Positions 39,545-51,844 are shown, counted from the stretch's first letter. The stretch: 62,000 bases of DNA from Chrysomallon squamiferum (GCA_012295275.1 CM022673.1:17771310-17833309), one strand, 5' to 3'. Program-made: numbers and translations. Notes: generated from the letters alone by a model not told the origin.

Positions 39545-39780
39545 CCAATCAAATCTGAGATAACTGGCATGGTGGCCAATCAAATATGACATAATTTGCA
39601 TGGTAACCAATCAAAAATGAGATAGCTGGCTTGGTAACCAATCACATATTACATATTAGTAGGCAATCGCATATGAGATAGCCGGCCTGGTAGCCCATCG
39701 CACATGAGATAGCTGGCTTGGTAACCAATCAAATACAAGATTAACTTGCATGGTAACCAATCACTGGCGAGATTGCCAAG
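39545..39780 (+). repeat. 31-bp minisatellite, about 7.7 units, one CCAAT-type box per unit
   Basis: Units begin at 39545, 39576, 39607, 39638, 39663, 39694, 39725 and 39757, giving spacings 31, 31, 31, 25, 31, 31 and 32. A typical unit starts CCAATCAAATATGAGATA and ends CTTGGTAA. Six units keep CCAAT; the fifth has GCAAT and the sixth CCCAT. The unit junction GCATGGTAACCAATCA also resembles half of an RFX X-box, and unit 2 contains the octamer-like ATTTGCAT. It lies about 7 kb past the onecut stop codon. Confidence 0.9.
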
Positions 39781-40525
39781 TCACTATTTAAATTTCAAAA
39801 AACACATTAAAGACTAAAGGGAAAGCAAAAGAAGATCTAAAAGAAAACAATGACTACAGAAACCGAGCAGAATCACTTGGTTTTGTTTTAACATTGCAAC
39901 ACAAATGCTCACATTCGTTCACTTATTTTACAAAATAATGATAATATAAATAATGAACGTCGACAAATAAGTATTGCACAATTCTAACACTGTTGATATT
40001 GGCAGCTTTGACTAGCGAATTACGTTTGTAAGTCAATACAGAGGTACACGATTTCAAAAACATTTTCAAATACATAACAGTCATGCTGGTAAACCAACTT
40101 ACCTAGCAGATTAATATCTTATTTTAATGTTATGTACATATCCATTTGCTTAGAATGTACAAATATATTAACTATATTTAGATAATCCACTCATTCAAAT
40201 GAAATCAGCATAGATCTTGTCAATGACATGTTAAAATTTTGACTAATTTTAAAATATCGTTAAGATGATGATGATGGTATAAGATCATTTAAAATTATTT
40301 TATTTTTGTCTTAATATTATCAAAAATGTGATTTTCTTTTACTACACAGTATATTTGTACAGACAACTCGGCTTATATATATACTTGAAAATGGTCCATT
40401 CGTGTGTAATAAATAATATATCTATATGTAGTTAAAGTTATTTTCTATCTGATCACGTCAATAATGTGGATGTTCTGGAATGTTTAACTATAACATGAGT
40501 TACAAACTCAATTTTCATTTTACAT

Positions 40526-40560
<35 letters not shown>

Positions 40561-42117
40561 ACTTTTTACACTTGTATACAAAATGTTACATGTATAGATA
40601 TGCTTACAAATCATTAATTTGTTTCATTTTTGTCTTATTGAAGTACCTCAGTAATATATTATATGTACATGAATATTAATGAATTTCAATATGTTAATAT
40701 TAATATACAGGTGTTTATACTACAATACTTCAATTTTAATATAGAGAAATATCTCAGTATATGAACACATAAGTATAGAAATATCTCAGTTTTGATGTAT
40801 TTATTATCTAATTAATATACTTAATATTTTGATTGTAACATACATAAATACTTTATAACTTTAATTTATAGAAATGTATTATTAAAACATTAATGTCTCA
40901 GTTTGTATCATTATTTCTGTTTATCGATAATTGACTGATAATTTATGTAAACACATTATCTATTTCTTGATTTTAATATGTAGAAATAAATTATTATTCT
41001 GTGTCTGTGTATCTGTTTATGTGTGTATGTGTGTATATATATATATTTATACACACACACACACAGACATATATACATATGCATTTTCATTGTTATTAGC
41101 TTTTCAATTTTATTGTGTAGAAATACATTATTATTCATGTACATTTTTGCCAGTGTATATAATTAACATAATTATTAAAATAATTATTAACATATTAATT
41201 TTTAATTGTTTCGAAGTACCTCAGTGTATTACAAAATAAGCACTATTTATTTTTCTTACATTCTCACTTTCTATCACACACAATGTCATCTCTGCTGATC
41301 TTTCACAATATGTACGATTTTTTTTTGTTTTTTTTGTTTTTTGTAAATAATAAATAATAACAAAACATGTAACAAAAAGAACAACACTGCGTAGCAAATG
41401 ATTGGAAAAATAAAACTGGCTAGTTTAAATAAACATGTTCATACAGTTTTGTTCACACAAACAAAACTGGAATTCCTCTCTGACAAGGAAGCGAAGTACA
41501 TGGAATGATATGCTAATTAATGTTAAAACACACAATAATCTGACAATAAAAAACTAAGGGTTAAGGACGTCACTCCGGTACAAAATATGATATGTCTACC
41601 AAACCATGCATGAAGCAGTAGTACCGACTAGAATGTACATTCACTGCACAGTTCATCCCCAGGGGGACACAAGTCTGATCCCCCTCACCACTTTGTTTTT
41701 CCTGTGCACACAACACCAGCTGGTAGCAGCCCAGGCTGCCTTGCAATGTTTTTAATCATTTCCGCTGTTTTTATATTTCTGTAGAAAATGTCAGGTAGAA
41801 ATTATCGGTTTGTTGGTCCTTAAGCTGCACAGTCAGCAGAGCCAGTGCGGTTTTGAAAAACACTGTTAACCCTGGGATCCCTCTTCCTGACATCGTCTCT
41901 AGAATCCTTCACAGCTAACATGCTGTCATGACAACACATGATACACATCCATGGAACCTGAATTAATATCTGCACACACAACAACCTACACATTGGTAAC
42001 ATAGTATTATTATTGTTATTACACAGTCCAGTGTGAAATACGCAGTGGTTCACTGTTCTTCTTTTTATATTAAAACATTGGTAAAAAGTCTTCACTTTCC
42101 ATGATATGAGAGAGACA

Positions 42118-42154
<37 letters not shown>

Positions 42155-42544
42155 TTTTCGTCTAACAAATTACAGAAAAACTGTTCTGAGAGTGTTTCAT
42201 GGAAAGCAAACACCTCTCCAATAAAACCACTGTGATTATGTATGCACTGACTAAGTAACGTGGTTTTTATATTGTCCAACTACACAAGATTTATAAAAAC
42301 AAAAATTACAAAGACAATCAGACGTGACATTTAGAGAGTAGTACATGAGACTAGTCATTTTATATACACTGACCCTGTCCAGGATGACATCTTCCACACA
42401 ACACATAGCAGTTTAAATTTCACCTCCATATTTTACCTTTTTATCTCATAAAAATTACATACTTGCTGCCATTAAGTTTAGTTATGAAAAAATTTCTGTA
42501 AATGAAAAATGTAATTTTTTTTTACTTTTAGAAACTCTTTAACA

Positions 42545-42589
<45 letters not shown>

Positions 42590-43564
42590 CAGTAATAATA
42601 CTTTTTAAAAATAACTTACTTCTGTTATTATTCAAGAATTTTGTATAAGATAAATAAAAATATTCACCAACGTTATATAAATATAAATAATTAATCAATA
42701 AAAAAGTATACAAAAACTGAAGGTGTTAGGATATCCTTCTTGGACAGATGTCCAGTATTGTGTTAAATATGTCCAAGATTACCTCTGTAATTTAAACTGT
42801 GTGTTGTTCACTGAAGCATGGAATCCTGGACATGGCAGACACAGGTTAAGAAAAAACCCAGACTGATATCAGCCCGGTATGTCGATGAACATATAAATTT
42901 ATTGCATGGGCCTCTATCAGTGTGCCCTGGCTGTATTACACAGCTGTCAATAAATAAATAAATAATAAATAAATTAGTAAACAACAACAAAAACCCTATA
43001 AATAATTAAGCCACCAGATGGAGCTTGCACCAAAATTCATCTGGAATGATTGTTTTTTTTTTTTTTTAAATTTCAGTAAAATGTTTCAAACAAAATATAA
43101 ACATAAATAAAATGAGCAAACCAGATCTTTGAATACATTTCATAGTGTATATCTATATATATATATATCAGATCTGAAATTCACAGCATAAACAAAGACA
43201 AAATAATACAGATGTTTAACATTATCAACAGAAATAACCATAGAGAAACAACAAGACAGAGCTGTTTATGTTTTGTGTTATTTGGTAGTCCACTTAACCT
43301 TCCTCTTAACACTGATATCAAAATACCCATTAGTATAAAGTTTGATATCAAAATTCCTATAAATAGCAAGTCTGATATATTGAATCCATTGTGAAAAATT
43401 ATAGTACATTAATAAAAAATGACAGTAACACCACCACAAAAGAAAAATGGAAAGAACAATAACACAAATGCATGATGGAATGTACTTGAAACAAATGCAG
43501 AATAAATATTTTCTAAATATGTATTTATAAATTTTACTGTTATATAATAATAATTTTACATAAC

Positions 43565-43597
<33 letters not shown>

Positions 43598-44718
43598 CAT
43601 AACCAGTTAATTTATCCCCAAATTTTAATTTAACCTTTTCATTGTTTTGTAAATAAATCGTTACTTATAACAAGTGAAAAAGTGTGACCTGATCTGAATT
43701 TCTCAATATTTGTTTAAGTATTTTGAAAGAATGGTGAAGTGGGCTTGTTGATAATGTTAAAACACTGAAAAACAGAATACTGAGTTGAACACAAAAGAGT
43801 AGGTACATGGAAATGTTTCAGTTAAATTTCATTGGCTGGAATGATTAGATAATATATTAACATCTGTAAAAAGACAAAACAATTTTGAAAACTGGAATGA
43901 TCAAGGCATAATACAACATTAGTGTATATACATAGGAACATCACTGATGCTTTTGTAAGGAGTTAATTTATTATCAGTTAAAATGTTACAGAACATTGCA
44001 GTCCATATATTTTTGTATAAAAGGTGGTAGCAATCATTCATGAAGAGATATTTTTCAAGATTATAAAATATTTATATTGAAACAATTTCTTTTTTTTTTG
44101 GATTAAAATTTCAGATTTAATAAGTAAATAAATAAATTTAATGAACAATAATTAATCAATAATTATCATTTTTTTTAACACTATATACTGGAAATTAAAA
44201 TTTAAAATTCTTTTTATCATAATTTTATACTGAAATTTAATTTTACAATCTAAAAAAATCAATATATATATATATATATATACAATATTTAATGTATCAT
44301 AAGACAGATATTAAATACAAAGCTATTAATAATAAATAAAAATACTAGTATGCTTAGAGCTGTCATTTCTATCTCATTGTAATAAAAACCTCGACATGCA
44401 TCAGTGATGCTATACCTGTATATAAAGTAATGTAGTGGTTATGCATGAGTGAGCTTAAAACAAAACAAAACATGTTAGATCTTTCCATGGCAGGACAGGA
44501 ATTATTGCTTCAGTATAGATGAGGTAACCACCATTACAAACACCAATCCGACAGATGTACAGCAATAATACTTTTTGTTTTACTTTTGCATCATTTGGCC
44601 TTCTTGAAATACTTTTATAAGAAAGTGTATTATTTTAAAATTACATTTATTTTTCAGAATACGTATTTGCAACAACTTATACCTAATTTCTTACTTAATT
44701 ATTTTACTTTTTTATGAT
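39781..44718. other. 3' flank or distal 3'UTR of onecut; no other gene recognised
   Basis: AT-rich and CpG-poor. Repeats: (TA)n 40526-40548, mixed (TG)(TA)(CA) 41003-41066, A run 42122-42149, (AAT)n 42546-42587, (TA)n 43150-43168, (AAT)n 43567-43594 and (TA)n 44263-44282. The unique stretch 41560-42100 is less AT-rich and may be conserved UTR or regulatory DNA; its 91-codon minus frame is unassigned. Confidence 0.55.
40636..41240 (+). repeat. Old, degenerate repeat family around a TAGAAATATCTCAGT-like core
   Basis: Related words recur: GAAGTACCTCAGT (40640, 41213), AGAGAAATATCTCAGT (40743), ATAGAAATATCTCAGT (40775), ATAGAAATGTATT (40868), GTAGAAATAAATTATTATTC (40980) and GTAGAAATACATTATTATTC (41116), each preceded by a TTTTAAT-like stretch. 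Spacing varies from about 30 to 140 bases. It looks like a decayed satellite. The (TG)/(TA)/(CA) tract at 41003-41066 interrupts it. Confidence 0.5.
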
Positions 44719-44724
44719 TTTATT
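44719..44724 (-). terminator. First canonical polyadenylation signal after onecut stop
   Basis: AATAAA on the minus strand (TTTATT on plus), about 2.06 kb past the TAA. In such AT-rich DNA the hexamer is frequent by chance, so use of this particular site is uncertain. Confidence 0.25.
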
Positions 44725-46782
44725 TTGAGACCGGATTTTTCAGACTATCCTCAGAACAGATTTTCACTGTATATTTACAATTTTTAAAAAGGAGTTTTAC
44801 ACAATTATTTTCCCAATTAAATACACTGTTACAAAGTTATTGATGAAAATATTATTTTTTTAAATTACCCTCTTAATATTAATTTAACAATAACAAAGTT
44901 AAAACAACAAATTTTGGCTGACAACTATGATAACAGTTTTTCCCAGGTCTTAATTTTATAAAGTTAAAAAAAAAAAAAAAAAAAAAAACAGATGTAAAAA
45001 TCATGCCTCATATAATACTGTTTAAAAATACTCTTGCTGCAGAGTTACCTCCCTTTATCTGAGAAAACATGGCTGTACATTATGTGTGTGCTTTTCACAG
45101 AAAGTCAATAAAACAAACTGACTGTTGTCAAATGGAAATGGCTTGTTTTCAGAAAAAAAGAAAAAAAAAAGCAACAAGAAATTTACATTTAAAAAAAAAA
45201 AAAAGGAATAAAACCTGAGAGAACAAATGAACTTTTAGAATTTTAAATCTTTGTAGGCTTTGTTTCACTAACACTCAGGAAGTAATAAGATTTGGCACTA
45301 ATAATACAGATGGTATACAATTTCATGATTTAGAACATTAATGGAATTCATTTTTTTTCTCTCTCCACATCTGGAAAAAAACCCATTTAATTGCACAGTA
45401 TTAGTGTCCCTTTTCAAGAGCTCTTCTTGAAGGAGATAATATTTTTAAACACCAGTAACAATATGAAATCTATTTTAAGTATGTTATTATTGAATTTAAT
45501 ACTAAATTACATCATTAAAGATTTAGTGTTGTAATGGTGGTTACATGGTATGTATATAAAAATGTTTTTAAAAATTTAATTTTTTTGGTAAACTGAAGTA
45601 ACATTTTACTTCTCATTTTTTATACGGAGACAGCATGTAGTAGCAATAAAATAAAATAATATATATAATATTTGTTTCTACGGCAACAAAATTGAGAACA
45701 GATTGGAATGGCCCCTGTGTATTAGAACAAAAAGACATTTGAAATGGCTTCAAAACAGTGGTAAACTGCTTAACAATAAATTCACTGAGCTAAATATAAA
45801 ATACTGCAAATTGGAACACAAAATGCTCACTAGAATCAACAAAAAGTTAACCACAAAAATAATAATTTAATAAACATCTATCCTATATAAACGTGGAAAA
45901 TATTGCACAATTAAAATCAAGACATGTACTTACATTGCATGTAACAAAAAGTACATGGCCAGTATATTCAGACATGTTCAATCAAAAAACAACAAAAAAG
46001 ATTTCATATAATTTTGTACACAAAATGACAATGGAATGACTAGGAAAATTGATCTGTAATGGTAACAAAATGATTTTATAAATAAAAATGAATGAACCAA
46101 TGATATGTGTGTGGGATATATTGATGGGGGGGTAATGATTTTTTTGTTTTGTTTGAAAACAAAAGTAAAGATTGGGATGTTAAACTGAAAACAGTGACAG
46201 TAGCAAAAGCTAAAACAAGAACAAAAAATAAGCACAACCAGGATTTCTATGGCAACAAAACAAAATAAGTTAAAACTGTAGGGCTGGTTTTTCAGTGCAT
46301 CAAAGAGAACAGTAAAACTAGGACTAAAATGATTGATAATAAAAGTGTGTCTCTGAGGAAAACAAAAAGTAAAAAAAAGAAGAAGAGGCAACTGCCTTTG
46401 AGCCCCAGTATATTGACATATACCCGTTGTACACAGGGAGAATAAATTAAATTAAAATTTAAACAAAATCAACAAACAAAAGTCAGAAATGCAACAAAAA
46501 AAAAAAAAAATGACTAAAACAGAAAAAAAAAATAATAATAAATAGAAACGTAACAAAACATCTTCTGTTTCAATTGCATTGATGAATATGAAACATGAAT
46601 GAAAAAAAGTTTTAAAAAGGGCACGTACACATTGTCCATTTTGTGTTTTCGACTTTTTCCTTTTTTTTTCTTTTTTTTTTTTTGTCTTCTTCTTTTCCAT
46701 GAGTTTTTTTTTTAAAAAAAGATTATATAAAAAAACAAGATGGAGATCCATGTGCATGAAGAAGAGAGTTTTTAAAATTTGG
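44719..46782 (-). other. onecut: Inferred onecut 3'UTR (minimum extent)
   Basis: No canonical AATAAA occurs on the minus strand between the stop codon and 44724-44719, so the 3'UTR is at least about 2.06 kb if a canonical signal is used. More AATAAA copies follow (for example 44651-44646), and an ATTAAA variant occurs near 45.58 kb. The region is AT-rich with A/T homopolymers (46670-46683, 45150-45205, 44966-44989). Long 3'UTRs are common in developmental regulators. The true end cannot be fixed from sequence alone. Confidence 0.4.
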
Positions 46783-47069
46783 TTAACTCTTCGTACATGA
46801 ACTTGCACTTTCGCGGTTGTTGTTTCCATTGTCATCTTGCCACTTGTCGAGAGAGCGCCGCCTGGCGTTCATGAAGAAGTTGGCCACGGTGCTGACCTCG
46901 AGGCCAAGCTGCTGCGCTATCGTGGCCTGCATCTCCTTCGACGGACGTTTTGTTTCTTTGAATATTGCATGAAGGGTGCGACGCTGTATGTCTGTGAACA
47001 CCAGACGAGGTTTTTTAGGAGCACGCGACTCCTCATGTTTATCCTGTTCCGGCTCCTTTCTCTTGCAGA
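46783..47069 (-). CDS. onecut: ONECUT/HNF6-type homeobox transcription factor, terminal coding exon (homeodomain)
   Basis: Seen: after an acceptor (TTTTTCAG, AG at 47071-47070) the frame opens with TC completing a phase-1 codon, then CKRKEPEQ. It continues for 94 codons and ends ...SSCTKS with TAA at 46785-46783. Counting from that Cys, the homeodomain spans residues 17-76 (about 47019-46840). It has Phe8 in LVFTD, Leu16 and Phe20 in TLHAIF, and helix 3 as ANFFMNARRRSLDKW, giving Phe48, Met50 and Asn51. Known: Phe48/Met50 defines the ONECUT class of CUT-homeobox proteins, which are nuclear DNA-binding regulators of neural, sensory, liver and pancreas development recognising ATTGAY-type sites. 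The CKRKE boundary, the KKPRLVFTD motif and a CTK-type C-terminus are shared with vertebrate family members. Only the C-terminal part is present; the CUT domain is absent from the window. Inferred: the previous exon ends in G, giving Val (GTC) at the junction. Confidence 0.97.
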
Positions 47070-47072
47070 CTG

Positions 47073-47103
47073 AAAAATAAATAAATAAATAAATAAATAA
47101 ATA
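47073..47103 (+). repeat. (AAAT)n abutting the homeodomain-exon acceptor
   Basis: About seven AAAT units. On the gene strand this is ATTT repeats directly upstream of TTTTTCAG, so the polypyrimidine tract is itself a microsatellite. Confidence 0.95.
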
Positions 47104-47123
47104 AAAAAATAATAACAAAAATG

Positions 47124-47154
<31 letters not shown>

Positions 47155-47565
47155 GATATGAAATATTTTCAGTATTGCAACTAAAGAGGCTAAGTATTAA
47201 TCACTGATTATGAAATATATAAACATGCATGTATAAAAACAAAACAGAGTAAAATAATAAAAGAAGAAAAAAAAAAAATATATATATGTGAATATATTTC
47301 ACCTAGGCCTATGTATGGAAAGGAATGCTAATGTTAAAAAAGTAAAATTATTGTTTTTTTGGGGGGGCGGGTTTTAAGAAGAAGAAGAAAAGACTAAATA
47401 CAAAAATAATAGATAAATAAATAGATAAATAAATAATATTGAAAAATGGCCAAAGAACAACCAAAATTTTTTTTACTCAATTACATTCTGCTACCTTGGA
47501 AATTTATATTATTATTATTATTTTTTTTTTTTTGTTAGCATCATCATCATCATCATTATTATTAT

Positions 47566-47597
<32 letters not shown>

Positions 47598-48319
47598 TTA
47601 TTATTAATTTAAAAGAAAAATTTCTTTTAGATTTGATCCTAATCAGAGATAATCTGCTCAAGTCTGGACAACACCGGTGGATTGTTTTTTGTATCTCTGA
47701 AAGTTTTGCAGTCGCATTAGTAAGATATCTGTCATGTGTGTGTTTGTGTTTGCTGTGAATGTGTGTCTATCTCTTGAGTGTGTATGGTGTCTGTTTTGAG
47801 ATGTTATCAGCATGTACACATGTATGTATGTTTGTCTATGTGCTGTCTAAGATAGGAGAGAACTACACATTATAAAATAACAAAGGTTAATGAAAAAAAA
47901 AAAAAAAAAAAAAAAAAAAGATAAAAAAAGGACAACAAAACAATAACAATTAAAACAATGAGCGACTATCACTGGAGAAGAATGTAAATAGTTATTTTAA
48001 TATTTTACAACCCACATGTAATACAGTTACTCTGTTTAATTCTACAGAATTATTCAGTTTTATTCTTGGTAACATATATTCATTGTTATTACAATAAACC
48101 ATTAAAAATATAGACTACTGTTACAGTAACTTATGTTTTAAGATTTTGAAATCTGATAAAATGTAAATTTTATTGTTTATTTTGAAGCAGCTGTTATATA
48201 TATTATATATCATATACTCAAAAGAATGTATTTAGCTAAAAATTATTAACTGCTATTTTTTTTTAATAAAAAAGTTAACCTTCTTTTCAGTAATGGTATT
48301 AAATATTTAATGACAACAA

Positions 48320-48320
48320 C

Positions 48321-48389
<69 letters not shown>

Positions 48390-48410
48390 TAATGTAATAA
48401 TACAAAAATA

Positions 48411-48445
<35 letters not shown>

Positions 48446-48458
48446 AATAATAATAATG

Positions 48459-48489
<31 letters not shown>

Positions 48490-48500
48490 AAATAATGAGA
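48320..48500 (+). repeat. (AAT)n with AATGAT interruptions
   Basis: About 180 bases of AAT repeats with GAT interspersed towards 48500, inside the onecut intron. The poly-Ile, poly-Leu and poly-Tyr minus frames are repeat read-through. Confidence 0.95.
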
Positions 48501-49696
48501 CATGCTGACTGCCAATAAAAAGTGGACACTAAAACTGACCATATGACAAACTGGAATCGTTTAAAGTCATCTTCTCAACGTCAAGGGCATGGGTTACAAT
48601 AGAATTGTCACTGAATCTCCCCACTGAAATGAAAACAACAGTCATGGTATGTGGTGTCCTGTCTATGGGGGGTGTAACACAAACAAAACTGTACTTGCTG
48701 TCAAGTGAAATAAACAGCATTTAAAGAGGTCACCAGGTTTTGTAAAACTATTAAAACACAAACAACAATTATGGACTGGCTCACAGTCTGTGTAATACAA
48801 TATTGTTTGCTCAAGATCAGTGCAGCTTTTACAGCAAAAGGATTTTTTCTCAACTTCATTTTAATTTTAATTTTGTGTAAAATCTGTATTGGTATGGAAT
48901 GTAAAAGCTGCAGATTTTAATCTGGCTGTGTCAAAACAAACACTTGGACTGAGCATTTAGTTATACAAATTTGAAAACACTTACAAACTGATCAAAGTGA
49001 GTTTTGTAATTCTCACCTGAATGCAGGTAATAAAATTTAATTACCTTTGTTTTAATCTTTAACATTGTTTGTGTTTATTAATTTATCCACATTGCCATAT
49101 GATTAAATGCCATGACTGATTATTAACACCTGGAAATAGGTGTATGCAGAAGTATTACAGGTAAAAAAGTTAATACAGATAAAATATGTAATCCGGATGA
49201 GATAAATAAATAAATGATTGTCTGTATGTATACTGACTGCCAGGTTTAAAAAGGATATTTATGGACAATGTATGTGGAAAGTATATGGACAAAGAGGTAA
49301 TAAATTTTGAACTGATTATCAAGTTTGATTTGCCCTTTTTGAGAAGATGATTTTAACTTTTTTCTTATTTAAAACAAAAAAGTCCATAAAAAAATAAATA
49401 AATAACATTTTTTATGTCATACACATTAGACAAAACCTTAATCTATAATTATTATTAACTTAATTATATATTATGATGTAATATATGAATTTTAAAATTT
49501 GTATTTATTTTTTTTATTTTGTTATTATGTTTTGAACAATTTTTTTAACATTCACCATACTTACCTGAATAAACAATTTAAACAATTTTAACAATTTTAT
49601 ACTACTAATAATTTTAACCTAGCCTGAATATTGTAGAAGAAAAATATTATCTTACTTTTTTTATAATTTTATTATTGTTGTAAATACATTATATAG

Positions 49697-49734
<38 letters not shown>

Positions 49735-50312
49735 AAAAATAAAAATAAAAATGAACATTTCTTACAAAAAATCAATTTAAACAAAAAAAATATGATTCGG
49801 TTTAAAAATATAAAACTATATCAATACTAATAATAACAGGTTTTAAAACAAATTTTTTATTGTGCATTACAGTATCAGGATATTTAACAAAAATAAATAA
49901 TAAAATAAAAAGGAAACTCTCCTAAATAAAATAAAAAAAAACATTAAAATTCTATGTTTTATCACTGAAGTAAAACAATGCATGCAATACAAGATTCAAA
50001 TATTTCAGCTAAAACAAAAAAAGCTTAATTTGAAAATATACCAAAGCTGAAGTGTTTAAGAAAAGATTAAAATAAATAAATAAATAAATAAAAAAAAGAA
50101 TGTGTATATATATATATATTTTTTTAACAAATTTAAATATACAATTAATTTTATAAAAATATAACAAACAAAAGATAAAAATAAATAAACGAAATTTAAA
50201 ATGTGCAACATGCTCCAAGAAAATAAACATAAAAAACTTCAGTGGGAGTGTAACTATCAAATGGAAGAGCGGCTGCTCTGATTACCTCCTTCGTGCTCCT
50301 GAATCCACTCAC

Positions 50313-50375
50313 CCTGCTGGAACCGATTCGGGGTGGGGGTGCTGGGGAACGACTGAAACGACTGTGGGGTAGAGC
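50313..50375 (-). CDS. onecut: Probable 63-nt onecut linker exon (between CUT domain and homeodomain)
   Basis: Seen: on the minus strand a pyrimidine-rich acceptor (CTCCTTTTTTCGCAG, AG at 50377-50376) and a strong donor (CAGG followed by GTGAGT, GT at 50312-50311) bracket 63 nt. Read in phase 1, which the homeodomain exon requires, it has no stop and encodes STPQSFQSFPSTPTPNRFQQ after a junction codon xGC. Its last G plus TC of the next exon gives Val before CKRKE. Length divisible by three and equal phases mean inclusion or skipping both keep the frame. Known: rat HNF6 has alpha and beta isoforms differing by a 26-residue insert in this same linker. Inferred: this is an optional or constitutive linker exon of the same gene. 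The residues are low-complexity Ser/Thr/Pro/Gln, so I do not claim sequence homology to the vertebrate insert. The open frame and CpG content stand out from the flanking AT-rich intron. Confidence 0.7.
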
Positions 50376-51842
50376 CTGCGAAAAAAGGAGCAGCATTGTT
50401 CAGAGATAGGTACACTCCCAAGACAAAAGGTTCAGGCAAGCAAATCCAGCTCAATAAAATAACATGCACAATGCAAGCATATACAATATACCAGTTTTGT
50501 AAGAAATAGCTTGTCTTAACTTGTATTAGAATATAAATAAAAAATAAAATAAAATAAAATATTAAACAATATAAAGTAAGTTAAAAAGATAATGATAAAT
50601 TAAAAAAAATGTATATATATATATATATATATATTTAGAAACTATAATTAAATAGATAAAAATGTAATAAAATTAAGTTAATAATAAAAAATAATGATTT
50701 TCAAAACACATAATAATTAATTACAGCAATAAATAATAAAACATATAAATAATTTTAAAAAACTGTAAATATAATATATGCTTATCATTTAAAGGTTTAT
50801 TTTATTATTAAATTCAGTATTATGGGGGAGATGTTATTTATTACTATTGAGCTAACGAATATTTAGCTGAAATTTTTTTCTAAGCACATCATATTAAATA
50901 TGTTTTAAAATAAACACACGTAATAACTTTATCATTATAATTAATTAAAATTACTTAAATACATGTTTCTAACATCATGATAAAAATATCAATAATTTAA
51001 AAGAAAACAAATGCTCTGGTCTCAAATTTCACCACAAATAATTAAACACAAAACAAATCAGGTTTCCATCACATGTAATGAAGATAAAGGTCCAGTATTA
51101 ATAATAATAATAATAATAATTAATAAATAAATAAAGATTTCAGATTTAAAACAGTGAAAAATATTATTATAAACTTTTTTATTATTATTAATAGTTATTT
51201 ATTTATTTATTTTTTATTTTTTTTTTTTTTTTGAAAATAACAACATGGAAAATATTACTTTCAGAAAGACTATCCTGGTTTTACATTTCTGTGATGTACA
51301 TGCTGTAACTGTCTACGAAGAGGTGGTTATGTAAACCAAGCATGTTTAATTATTATGCAGATGATGAAGTATTTTGACAGGTAGAATGAACTGTGACAGC
51401 TCTATCTAACATTGTTGATATTTACAACAGTTAGAGGTAATTAATAAATGTACATGTATCTATGGAAATTCTTTTTAGCATTGTTACGAATTTTTGTTTT
51501 AGGATTACTTATTTCTGAAATGGTAAATAAATCGAAAGATTCAGAGTGGAAAAAACAAATACTCAGTTACATTGATATCAGACATTTTCAGTCACACAAA
51601 CAATAAGTCAAAAGTTATGATTAAAATATGAATAAGTCAGAGAAATAAAAAAGAAATGAACCAAATTATTTAAATATTATTAATATATAAGGTAGAAAAA
51701 AGTAATTAATTAACAAAGGTAAAAATAATTAATGATTGAATTTTTTTTTAGTGCATTTATAAAATTTTCATTTCAATAACAACTCTCTGCTACAGAAATA
51801 ACAATTAACCATAAACACATATAAAGACATACACACACATAT

Positions 51843-51844
<2 letters not shown>

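Larger units (their letters stand above)
47070..50312 (-). other. onecut: Onecut intron between linker exon and homeodomain exon
   Basis: A 3,243-nt phase-1 intron running from GTGAGT at 50312 to TTTTTCAG at 47070. It is AT-rich and CpG-poor. It holds (AAAT)n next to the acceptor (47073-47103, 47126-47153), an A run (47893-47919), a long (AAT)n/(AATGAT)n block (48320-48500) and an A run (49700-49729). A unique stretch at 48540-48720 has no recognised coding content; its open frame of 63 codons resembles nothing I know. Confidence 0.7.

Noticed and set aside
39545-39780. Possible CRISPR-like array
   Set aside because: Units are contiguous tandem copies without spacers and the DNA is eukaryotic.
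46771-46784. AACCAAA just after the onecut stop as a miR-9 target
   Set aside because: It matches only six offset seed positions (the seed-match G is missing), too weak to claim although miR-9 is a known HNF6 regulator in vertebrates.
46837-47073. 78-codon plus-strand frame over the onecut homeobox
   Set aside because: It is the antisense shadow of the homeodomain exon; the minus strand encodes the recognisable protein.
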